The translations under genes and the position numbers were made by a program. From Ottelia alismoides (lineage: Eukaryota > Streptophyta > Magnoliopsida > Alismatales > Hydrocharitaceae), in the NCBI GenBank assembly GCA_037367405.1, contig JAZKJV010011400.1:5888501-5952500 (forward strand): a stretch of 64,000 bases of DNA. The letters run 5' to 3'. The notes beneath the pieces were generated by a model. The model saw only the letters and a program-made list of their open reading frames with translations. It was not told the DNA's origin and searched no databases. This document shows, one piece after another, positions 25,997 to 33,823 of this stretch; within the stretch, counting starts at the first letter, position 1, and each line of letters begins with the position of its first letter.

Positions 25997-27184
25997 ATGG
26001 ATGCACCTGACAGTCAAGTCGCTAGTTCCAACCAGCAACCCATACCACCGCGCAAGTTGGCTTTGGTGATCCACGCTCTGCACGGCGGTGGCGCCGAACG
26101 ATTGATGAGCCAACTCGCCAATCGCTGGTCTCAGGCGGGGCATCAAGTCCATCTGATCACCTTGGCGGCGACCAGCACCGATCAATACCGCGTGGACTCG
26201 AAAGTGACTCGACATGGACTTGATCTGATGAGCCCCAGCCGGAGTCGCTGGTCGGCGCTCAAGGCCAATTGGCTCCGAGTGCGCAGTCTGCGACGCAAGC
26301 TGCGCGAACTGCAGCCCGATCAGTTGATCAGCTTTTGCGACCGCATGAACATCGTCGCCATCACAGCCGCGCTACCTTCTATCTGGCCGCAGCCGATTTG
26401 CCCCTCGATGTCGATCTGGATTGCCGAGCATTCCGATCCCCAGCGTCAAGTGCTGGGCGTATTCTGGGAAACCTGGCGACAGTGGTCTTATCGCGCCCTG
26501 GCCCGCGCTAAATCTGGCGGCTGCGTCGTCCTGACACGAGCCATCGCCCAGCAAATGGCTACCCGCTTTCCCGGCTTGCCGCTACGAGTTATCCCACCAG
26601 CGATCACCATCCCGGCGTCAACTGCTGCGGCCAGGGGCAAGGCGGAGGCCGGAACCAAACACCAGTTGGTTTTCCTGGGGAGGCTGAGCCCTGAAAAGAA
26701 TCTGCCTCAGTTATTGCAAGCCTGGCAGCAACTGGCCTCGCGCTTTCCTGATTGGCACCTGGTGATTGCGGGCGATGGCCCCCAGCGCCGCGAGCTGGAG
26801 GGATTGATTCAGCATCTCGCGTTGCCGCGTGTCGAACTGCCGGGGTGGATCGATGATCCCCAGCCGCTGCTGGCTGCCAGCGAGCTGTTTGTCTTGCCCT
26901 CGATCTACGAAGGATTTCCAGTTGCAATGTTGGAAGCGATGGGCTCGGCAGTTGCATGTGTCAGCACGCCGTGCAGTTCAGCCCTACCCGAACTGGCAGC
27001 CGCCGAAAGCTTGGTGGTCTGTCCCGGTACCGATGCCGCATCTATTGCTAGCACATTAGCCAAGTTGATGTCTGACAGTCCGCGCCGCGCGGCCATTGCG
27101 CAGACTGGTCGCCGCCTGGCAAGCCATTACACCTGGTCCCAAGTCGGCCGTCAGTGGGATCAACTGCTGCAACCCCAATACTAG
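25997..27184 (+). CDS. Glycosyltransferase family 4 protein
   Basis: A 395-residue GT-B glycosyltransferase. The N-terminal domain has ALVIHALHGGGAERLMSQLANRWSQAGHQVHLIT (donor-side Gly-rich loop). The C-terminal GT4 domain begins near residue 225 with LVFLGRLSPEKNLPQLLQAWQQL, followed by LVIAGDGPQRRELEGLI and the EX7E-type motif region FVLPSIYEGFPVAMLEAMGSAVACVSTPCSS. It transfers a sugar from an activated nucleotide donor to a glycan or lipid acceptor at the inner membrane, probably in cell-surface polysaccharide synthesis. The gene follows the ligase in the same direction, separated by the 284-bp element, so any promoter just upstream lies in or beside that element. Confidence 0.92.
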   Translation: MDAPDSQVASSNQQPIPPRKLALVIHALHGGGAERLMSQLANRWSQAGHQVHLITLAATSTDQYRVDSKVTRHGLDLMSPSRSRWSALKANWLRVRSLRRKLRELQPDQLISFCDRMNIVAITAALPSIWPQPICPSMSIWIAEHSDPQRQVLGVFWETWRQWSYRALARAKSGGCVVLTRAIAQQMATRFPGLPLRVIPPAITIPASTAAARGKAEAGTKHQLVFLGRLSPEKNLPQLLQAWQQLASRFPDWHLVIAGDGPQRRELEGLIQHLALPRVELPGWIDDPQPLLAASELFVLPSIYEGFPVAMLEAMGSAVACVSTPCSSALPELAAAESLVVCPGTDAASIASTLAKLMSDSPRRAAIAQTGRRLASHYTWSQVGRQWDQLLQPQY

Positions 27185-27887
27185 CGTACCCTGGGCACTC
27201 CTGCCCGCTATTCAGGAGGTCGTCCAGCTTTTAAGTCGTTTCCTTGGATAGGTTTAGAGCGCGCATGTCACCTCCCCCAGCGGTCACGGCATGGGTGGGC
27301 GAGGTTCCACCCGAGCCTTGGGCCCCGAGCCTTGGGCCGGGAGCGCCATTGCAGTCCCATTGGAATTTGAGTTTTGAATCATGGCGCGAAGCGCAGACGA
27401 ACGTCCGCAGGCCATTTATGCCAGGCCGTTAACACCAATGAACTTTGGTTGGAGATACAAACCGAAAGCTCGGCGGGAGGGCGAGGTTCCACCCGAGCCT
27501 TGGGCTGGTAGCGCCAATGCGGTCCCATTGGAATTCAAGTTTTGATTCATGGCGCGAAGCGCAGACCAGCGTCCGCAGTCCATTTATGCCAGGCCGTTAA
27601 CACCAATGAACCTTGGTTGGTGATACAAACCGAAAGCTCGGCGGGAGCCTCGCTCTCTCAGCGTTCCTGTGCTCAAGCCCTTGGCCCAAGCGAAGGTAGT
27701 TGACCCGGCGGTTGGCTCTTGGTCAAATGGTGCACACTGGTAGGCAACTAGCCGTTTGTTGCTTGATGCTGGCGGAATGGATCACCGAGTTTGCGACTTC
27801 TGAGACTTCCAGCAACGGCAACGTGCTCCGAGTTTGGGCGCACTATTTGCCATTTCGGCCGAGACCCGAATAAAAAGGAAGCTGGAT
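27185..27887. other. 700-bp intergenic repeat region
   Basis: No gene is seen. From left to right: half of a family G palindrome (about 27186-27205), a fragment of the family D arm (27266-27281), two tandem family C copies (27293-27659), and about 200 bases of unique sequence that should contain the promoter of the next gene. Confidence 0.6.
27293..27659. repeat. Two tandem 185-bp MITE-like elements (family C), copies 2 and 3
   Basis: Copy 2 starts GGGTGGGCGAGGTTCCACCC at 27293. Copy 3 starts GGGAGGGCGAGG at about 27475, directly in the right end of copy 2, so the two share a terminus. Both contain CCATTGGAATT, TTTTGA.TCATGGCGCGAAGC, CGTCCGCAG, TTATGCCAGGCCGTTAACACC and AACCGAAAGCTCGGCGGGAG. 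Copy 2 carries an extra duplicated GGGCCCCGAGCCTT. They match copy 1 at 4499-4683. Confidence 0.8.
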
Positions 27888-28607
27888 ATGTCTCAAAAGT
27901 CTAATTCGATCGCGTTGATTGACCTGGGTGGCTCTGTTCATCGTTCCGCACAAGAACGAGCTGTTTCGCCATTCCGTCGTGTGGGCAGTCAAACACTGCT
28001 GGAGCGCACGGTGCGTCGCTTGAGCGAATCGTCGCTCCTGGATCAGATCGTCATTGTGGGTGACAGCGAGTTCTCGGGCCTGGTGGCACAAGGCGCTACA
28101 CAGCCAGCCGTATGGTTGCCTTGTGATGAAGCCTCCAGTGTGGCTCGAGCCTGGCAAGCCGCTCAGCAGTATGACGCTCAGTGGATCGTCTCGGTGCATG
28201 GCACCAGCGTCTTTGTCGATCCGATTTTGATTGATCGCTTGTTGGCAACCGCCTGGGGCGACCCCAAGAGCGATATGGTGGCTTTCATGTCGTTACAGAC
28301 CAGTGGCCTGTGCGAACAGGCGGCCGGCCTGGCTGGTGATGCTTGTCATCGTCGCGTGCTGAAGCAACTGATGCGTGAACAAGCCCATCGCGATGATCCT
28401 CGCAGTCTCTCGCAAATGTTGGTATCGATGCCCGAGACCTTCCATACTCGGCTGATACCGCTACCCTCGGTTTTGCAACATACCGACCTGCGATTCCAGT
28501 TGCATACCGAGCGCGATCTGGACCGCGCGGTTATGATTCTGGAAGCCACCGGTGACGACTGTGACTATCGCGACCTGGTCCCACTGGTAAGTCACTTCGA
28601 AGCCTAG
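27888..28607 (+). CDS. Nucleotidyltransferase-like (cytidylyltransferase-type) protein
   Basis: A 239-residue protein from ATG 27888, chosen because AAGGAAG lies 6 bases upstream; the frame is open 18 codons further. The order of elements resembles sugar-nucleotide or IspD-like nucleotidyltransferases: SIALIDLGGSVHRSAQERAVSPFRRVGSQTLLERTVRRLSES, LDQIVIVGDSEF, then WIVSVHGTSVFVDPILIDRLL near residue 105 and a C-terminal TDLRFQLHTERDLDRAVMILEA. However, the first loop lacks the usual Gly-rich LAAGxGxR signature, so catalysis is uncertain. It may be a degenerate homologue. It is transcribed toward the kinase-FGE gene on the other strand. Confidence 0.6.
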   Translation: MSQKSNSIALIDLGGSVHRSAQERAVSPFRRVGSQTLLERTVRRLSESSLLDQIVIVGDSEFSGLVAQGATQPAVWLPCDEASSVARAWQAAQQYDAQWIVSVHGTSVFVDPILIDRLLATAWGDPKSDMVAFMSLQTSGLCEQAAGLAGDACHRRVLKQLMREQAHRDDPRSLSQMLVSMPETFHTRLIPLPSVLQHTDLRFQLHTERDLDRAVMILEATGDDCDYRDLVPLVSHFEA

Positions 28608-28633
28608 AGGCGTCGGTCGTGGCCCATTTGCCC

Positions 28634-31600
28634 TCAACGAGTTCTGGCGAGCCGGAAACCGACGGTGGGTTTCCGCTCGCAAACCTGTTGAGGCCGCCAA
28701 CCCGAGGCGACCGTTTCACTGGGTGGTGATTGATAGTGGCCGCCCCGTGTGGCCCGAAATGTCTGGTCGCTCAAACTAAAGTCGAAACGTTGGGCATTGG
28801 GATCATCTAGCGTCCACTCAGCGACGTTACCGTGCATATCATACAGCCCCAGCGCATTGGGCAGCACGTGACCCGTAGGTGACACCTCGCGAGCGATCAG
28901 GGCTGTCCAGCCAAACGCAGCCTGGTAGCGTTCCAAGTCTCCACTAGCGAAGCGCGTTCGCGCACCGGCTCGGCAACCAACCTCCCACTCCAGCGACGTT
29001 GGCAAGCGATAGCCATTCAAGCTGAGCGCATTAGATTTGATCGTCATGCCTTCGGCATATTGGCCCTGCGCATTAGGCTGAAAGCATTCCTGCAATCCTT
29101 CGCGACGGCTGAGCCAGTTGCAGAAGGCCGCGCAGTCGTACCAAGTAACGTGAGCTTGAGGCCTTTGAACGACAAACGGGTTGGAACGTTCCTGGGAAGC
29201 GATTGGCGGGAGAGGAAATGGATGCCCCGTTTCTTCGACAAACTGCCAGAAGAAGCGCGTCTCCAGTTCACGCTGCGCCAGGCAAAAGTTGTGCGCTAGT
29301 TCGGGTGCGTTATCAATATGTACCATCACCTGTTCCAAACTGTTGAGCGACCAGTTGCGGTTGCCGGGCTCCGCGGACACCTGCTCCTTGGGGAACCAGG
29401 GTTCATCCAGCCAGGTCGAGATAGGGTTGACCGCTTTGGCAACCCAAGAGGCGATCGCTTGCATCCCGGCATCAGAGTCTTCCAAGAGTAGCCGTTCGGT
29501 TTGTTTGACAATGACCTGGCGCTGCTGCTCGCCGAGCGATTGCCAATTGGGCGAACGAAACAGGGCTCGCACAAGTTGCCGACGATGCGAGTATGCTGGA
29601 TCGAACAAGCGTTCTTCCAGCTTCTGGCTCGAACTGGTAATGGGCTCGAGTAAATTCAGATCAATCAAACGCTGGGCCAACAGCCCCAGGGTGCTGGGCG
29701 ATTCGCTGACCAGGTAAGCAGAAACGGTTGCCAGATCTGGATCGGGTGTGTGAAGCCAAATACTCCAGAACTCATCAGGCGATCCAAGCTTCAGCAGCGC
29801 ATGAGCAGCCAGGAAACGCTGACGATGCAGTCTACCAGACATCGGATCAATAGGATCGGTGGGTAGTTGGTGAAACTTTTGTCGCAGGACTGCCATCAAA
29901 CGTTGTTTGTCATCGATTCGTTTGAGCACCTGCTCGGTCATATCGACCGGGCACTCCATCAGTAGTTCGACATTCGCATCGGCGTCATCGTGAGCCAGCG
30001 CGTACCACATATGAAACAAGTTCAGAACGCCTGGATCCAGTTCAATCTCTGGCCCGGCCAGCAGACCTTTGACGTTCTTAATCAAATGTGTGGCTACTGG
30101 TTTATGGTACTGCGAATAGACGGTCATTTGGTCATTAGCCATCAACCGGACGACCAGCGCGCCGGCCAGATCCGACCAGCGGTGATCTCTGGGAAACGCA
30201 TGGGCCAGAAACAGCGATGCATTCAGGCGCGACGCAGTACTTCGCTGCTGGTCAAAAAGCACAAACCACAAGTCATGTTCCAGCGAGCCGCGAAAAGGCA
30301 ATAACTCTTTGGCCAGGACCTCTGCCATTTCTGGCGAGGCCTCGAGCATATCGTCAACCACTTGCCTGGCGATGTCCGGACGAAGCTTGAGTAGCGCGGC
30401 ATGAGCCCGCATACGCTCGCCGGCGGCCGTGGAACGACTGGCCGCATCCAATAGCTGCTCTGCTGGAGGACTGAACTCCTCAAAGTCTGCCAGCCGCAGA
30501 CTCAGTTCGCCGGGCGGTGCAGCCAGGTAGGCGGCTACCTGGTCGATCTCTGCTCGCCTGCGGGCCCCCGCGCTCCAGAAGCTCATTCCCCCAGCAACCA
30601 TCACACCTAGGACCACCAGAGTCGCCCACGTCCGCCAGTCCCATCCCAGTCGCGTGAATAAGTCCGCGTGTGAGGCGACATCCGTGGAGTACGAACGCGG
30701 TAAGTTGGACCAGCCCTTCTCAGTTGCAAAGTCATGCAGCGCCTGCATCAACTCATGCGCCGATGAGTAGCGATCCTCACGATTCGGCGCGGTCGCGCGG
30801 CGGCATATGGCGGCTAGCGGAGCTGGCACCGTGACCGGCAATTCATGGCCGCCGCTGCGCCGCGATGGGTCGCGCGAACTACCCAAGGCTACATCTTGGC
30901 CGAGCAGTTCGATCAAGACTCGGCCCAGCGAATAAATATCGGCGCGATGATCCAGCGGAAGAGTACCGTCGAGCTGCTCTGGACTCATGTAAGCAGGCGT
31001 ACCGGCTCTCGAGTGCTGGGCGCTTCCCTCGGAAAGTCGCCAGGCTAATCCAAAATCAGTCAGACAAGCATGGCCACCTTGCTCAATCAAAATGTTGTGA
31101 GGTTTAATGTCTCGATGAATGATCCCTTTGGCATGGGCATACGAAAGTGCATCGGATATCTGAATGATCCACCGCACCGCATCGGCCTGGCTGACACCAT
31201 CGACCATGTGACGCGCTAGATCCACGCCATCGATTAGTTTTGTGACCAGGTAAAGCGGAAACTGCTGGCAACTAGCAACGTCGTAGATGGGTACGATGCT
31301 AGGGTGATCCAAATTGGCAACCGTTTTGGCTTCCGCCAGAATCAGCGGCAGATGACTGCCCGGTCCAGTGGCAGGCCCATGCGGGACTTTGATGGCCACA
31401 TGTCTATCCAACTGCTCATCCACGGCTTGCAAGACTCGCCCAAAGCCACCTGAACCCAATTGCTTGAGCACTCGATAGCGACCAATCCGCACCGGAGTTC
31501 GATGGAGAGCCGGCTGGCCGAGCTCTGGTGCGGTCACGTTTCGCCACCATTGATAAGCAGGGCTTCGGCTACTGCTTGAATCGAGGCTAGCAACGTCCCA

Positions 31601-31774
31601 ACCATTACCAGTCGACGGATGTGCGGAAGGCTCATAGCCTTGAGCCACCCGACTCAACTCCATGCAACAGCGATCGCATTGCTCGAGATGCTCTTCGACA
31701 TGCCGGGCATCCGGTTCGAGCAGCTTGGACTCCGAGTAGGCTTTTAGCGTATGGCTATCGATACAGGCGGTCAT
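28634..31774 (-). CDS. Ser/Thr protein kinase with anti-sigma-type zinc finger and C-terminal FGE-sulfatase domain
   Basis: A 1046-residue, probably membrane-anchored protein. Residues 15-45 hold an HxxxCxxC motif (HLEQCDRC) as in zinc-binding anti-sigma domains. The Hanks-type kinase spans about 95-365: GSGGFGRV loop, VAIKVPHG, IIHRDIKPHNIL, LTDFGLA and GTPAYMSPEQ, all catalytic residues present. A single membrane segment (WATLVVLGVMVAGGMSFW) lies near 390. A long helical region with HEAT-like character follows. The C-terminal about 200 residues are an FGE-sulfatase/SUMF1-like domain (VTWYDCAAFCNWLSRREGL, YRLPTSLEWEVGCRAGA, LYDMHGNVAEWT, VGFRLAR). The catalytic Cys residues of true formylglycine-generating enzymes are missing near RGGHYQSPP, so this domain is probably for binding. 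Confidence 0.93.
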   Translation of the reverse strand: MTACIDSHTLKAYSESKLLEPDARHVEEHLEQCDRCCMELSRVAQGYEPSAHPSTGNGWDVASLDSSSSRSPAYQWWRNVTAPELGQPALHRTPVRIGRYRVLKQLGSGGFGRVLQAVDEQLDRHVAIKVPHGPATGPGSHLPLILAEAKTVANLDHPSIVPIYDVASCQQFPLYLVTKLIDGVDLARHMVDGVSQADAVRWIIQISDALSYAHAKGIIHRDIKPHNILIEQGGHACLTDFGLAWRLSEGSAQHSRAGTPAYMSPEQLDGTLPLDHRADIYSLGRVLIELLGQDVALGSSRDPSRRSGGHELPVTVPAPLAAICRRATAPNREDRYSSAHELMQALHDFATEKGWSNLPRSYSTDVASHADLFTRLGWDWRTWATLVVLGVMVAGGMSFWSAGARRRAEIDQVAAYLAAPPGELSLRLADFEEFSPPAEQLLDAASRSTAAGERMRAHAALLKLRPDIARQVVDDMLEASPEMAEVLAKELLPFRGSLEHDLWFVLFDQQRSTASRLNASLFLAHAFPRDHRWSDLAGALVVRLMANDQMTVYSQYHKPVATHLIKNVKGLLAGPEIELDPGVLNLFHMWYALAHDDADANVELLMECPVDMTEQVLKRIDDKQRLMAVLRQKFHQLPTDPIDPMSGRLHRQRFLAAHALLKLGSPDEFWSIWLHTPDPDLATVSAYLVSESPSTLGLLAQRLIDLNLLEPITSSSQKLEERLFDPAYSHRRQLVRALFRSPNWQSLGEQQRQVIVKQTERLLLEDSDAGMQAIASWVAKAVNPISTWLDEPWFPKEQVSAEPGNRNWSLNSLEQVMVHIDNAPELAHNFCLAQRELETRFFWQFVEETGHPFPLPPIASQERSNPFVVQRPQAHVTWYDCAAFCNWLSRREGLQECFQPNAQGQYAEGMTIKSNALSLNGYRLPTSLEWEVGCRAGARTRFASGDLERYQAAFGWTALIAREVSPTGHVLPNALGLYDMHGNVAEWTLDDPNAQRFDFSLSDQTFRATRGGHYQSPPSETVASGWRPQQVCERKPTVGFRLARTR

Positions 31775-31915
31775 TGTGGGCGTCTCGGTCTTGTCGGGGC
31801 AAGTCGCGAGTTTACCACAATGCGTGCGAGGAAGTGGATAGTACGTTGCTAATCTCGCACTGCGGGGCGAGGAGAAGAAGCTGTACTCTGTTGCAGGGCT
31901 TGTGGGCAGGTGCTG

Positions 31916-31933
31916 GCGGCTCGGGAGAGCCGC
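31916..31933. repeat. Family F hairpin
   Basis: GCGGCTC-GGGA-GAGCCGC followed by TCTACGT. The same hairpin is at 53381-53400 and a variant at 10172-10191. It lies between the kinase gene and the upstream cassette, just after the end of the FG-GAP gene on the minus strand, where it could end transcription. Confidence 0.7.
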
Positions 31934-31957
31934 TCTACGTGCAGGAGACGATGTTGG

Positions 31958-33823
31958 TTATTGAGAAGTGGAAGTTGAATTCCAGAAGACCCGGAGCGAA
32001 GCGGGTGTTTGACCTTGAGCCCATTCGCCGACGATTAGCTCGGGACGGTTATCACCATCCAGGTCCCGCGCCATGCAACTGGAGTGCAAGCTGCGATCTC
32101 GCTCGATCGAATGCCTGACGAATTTCAGCTCCGGCTGCTGCTCCCACCAACACACCGAGTCGAGCGAGACACCTTTTGTATCACGCGTACTGTGGGGAAA
32201 AAGACCGACGGCAGCGATGTCCAGGTCTCCGTCGCCATCGAAGTCCGCAATTGCCGATTGCATCGCGCCGATCAACATACCCAGCTCGCGAGTCTCCCAC
32301 ACTCCGTCACCTTTATTGCGGATCCAACGCACACCGTGGTAAGGCTTGGGTACAAAGCTATCGAAGATGTCTCCGCAGGTGTGCACCAGATCGGGCAAGC
32401 CATCCTGATCGACATCAGCCACTTGCACCGAACTAGTGTTATACGCTGGATCACCCAAGACCATGGCCACATGACTATCGTACTGGCCGTGGCCTGTGCT
32501 GATACGCACTTGGATCATTTCGTACTCTTGTCCAATGGCGGTCACGATGTCCAGTTTCTGATCGCCATTGATGTCAGTCACCAGGATCGCCAAATGCCCG
32601 TGGCGCGGATCAACTACTTCGTACTTCAAGTTGGCCGCTTGGACTGAAACCTCGCTTACCGCGGCGCCCTTGGCCGCAGTTTCAGCGGCCGCAGGTTTAG
32701 TAGTGGCCGAACCTGTGGCGGTTGTCGAGGCAATCGATTCATTTCTCAGCAGACTCAGACAGCCCGCTTTGTTGTAGCCGAACTCGGCGACCAGTACATC
32801 CAAGTCACCGTCTTCGTCATAGTCCAGCGGCACCGCTTCCACTGGTCGAGCCAGCTTCTCGGCCAACACCTGACGCTCAAAGCTGCCATCGCTGCGTCCC
32901 AGATGCACAGCCACCGAACCCAAGCGTTGATCACTGATGATCATCGAACCAATCTCAGCCACCATATAGTCGCGCTGGCCATCTTGATTCCAATCGCACT
33001 CGGTCATCTTGCACAGGTAGTTGCCTTCCGACACGACACATTCAGGCCCCAGCGTCACGGGTTGATCGGCATTACCTCTGCCCAGTTCCACAAGTCTCGG
33101 CAGGCTCAAGGCACGCAGCCTGGCATTGGCCATGTCGGAGAAAAATACTGATTGGCTAACGCTATCCCACTTGATGTCAGCCGTCAAAGAGATCTTGTCA
33201 CCTGACAGTAGTAATGGTCCAGGTACAAACTGCGTGGATGTGGGAGCCGTCGGAAACGATTCGGGGGTTGGCAGATCAATGCTCTCGGGTGCTTGACTTT
33301 GAAAGTAATTGATCGTGTCAATCATCAACGGTACTTGCAGATCACTGCGACCCGATTCGAAGTAGAAGCCGAAGCCGCGTTCCACTTCGGCTGGCCAATT
33401 GCTTTTGGGAAACGAAGACGGAGCAGGCACGGGATGGCAATTGCCACAAAACTGTTCGACCAGGAACACGGTCTGCTGTGGCAAGGCCAACGGCGCACTA
33501 GTGCCGCTGGCAGTATCGGAGACACCGCTGGTGCTTTCATTTTTCGGAGTGCAGCCCAGCGTCACAACCGCCAGGCATAGCAACCCCGCGATTAGCACAG
33601 TCTGGCGACGGTGGCTACGGGGCTTCGTAGCCACCACTGCCAGGCGGTGGAATGCGTTAGCTCTCGCGTCCACCGTCTGGCGACGGTGGCTACCAGGTGA
33701 CGTTATCCAACTAACCAGGCGGGCCAACGGCTTGGCAGAGCGGGCTCTTGGCTGGCTACGGTAGGGCTTGGGCACTTGGATGGGTTCCATGGAATCAAGA
33801 GGCAACTGCCTGAGACGAAACAC
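31958..33823 (-). CDS. FG-GAP/VCBS repeat lipoprotein with a CxxCH motif (cassette 1)
   Basis: The frame gives 621 residues from a GTG directly after the TGA of the upstream gene (33824-33826); ATG 33790 is an alternative. The real signal peptide VLIAGLLCLAVVTLGC, with a lipobox Cys, is preceded by a stretch (SHRRQTVDARANAFHRLAVVATK) that is the translated family A repeat. After it comes VEQFCGNCHPVPAPSSFPKSNWPAEVERGFGFYFES, a single CxxCH with a conserved following block, then FG-GAP/VCBS beta-propeller repeats (calcium-type DxDxDGDLD loops, e.g. DYDEDGDLDVLVAEFG, DFDGDGDLDIAAVG, DLDGDNRPELIVGEW). It is a close paralogue of the protein at 60632-62257. Outer-envelope location is inferred. Last gene of cassette 1. 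Confidence 0.88.
   Translation of the reverse strand: MFRLRQLPLDSMEPIQVPKPYRSQPRARSAKPLARLVSWITSPGSHRRQTVDARANAFHRLAVVATKPRSHRRQTVLIAGLLCLAVVTLGCTPKNESTSGVSDTASGTSAPLALPQQTVFLVEQFCGNCHPVPAPSSFPKSNWPAEVERGFGFYFESGRSDLQVPLMIDTINYFQSQAPESIDLPTPESFPTAPTSTQFVPGPLLLSGDKISLTADIKWDSVSQSVFFSDMANARLRALSLPRLVELGRGNADQPVTLGPECVVSEGNYLCKMTECDWNQDGQRDYMVAEIGSMIISDQRLGSVAVHLGRSDGSFERQVLAEKLARPVEAVPLDYDEDGDLDVLVAEFGYNKAGCLSLLRNESIASTTATGSATTKPAAAETAAKGAAVSEVSVQAANLKYEVVDPRHGHLAILVTDINGDQKLDIVTAIGQEYEMIQVRISTGHGQYDSHVAMVLGDPAYNTSSVQVADVDQDGLPDLVHTCGDIFDSFVPKPYHGVRWIRNKGDGVWETRELGMLIGAMQSAIADFDGDGDLDIAAVGLFPHSTRDTKGVSLDSVCWWEQQPELKFVRHSIERDRSLHSSCMARDLDGDNRPELIVGEWAQGQTPASLRVFWNSTSTSQ
33599..33693. repeat. Family A palindromic repeats inside a coding sequence (one and a third units)
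   Basis: A full 67-bp unit at 33627-33693 (GTAGCCACCACTGCCAGGCG ... GGCGACGGTGGCTAC) and a half unit at 33599-33618. Both lie within the 5' part of the FG-GAP lipoprotein frame and remain open in that frame, coding for SHRRQT..., twice. Confidence 0.9.
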
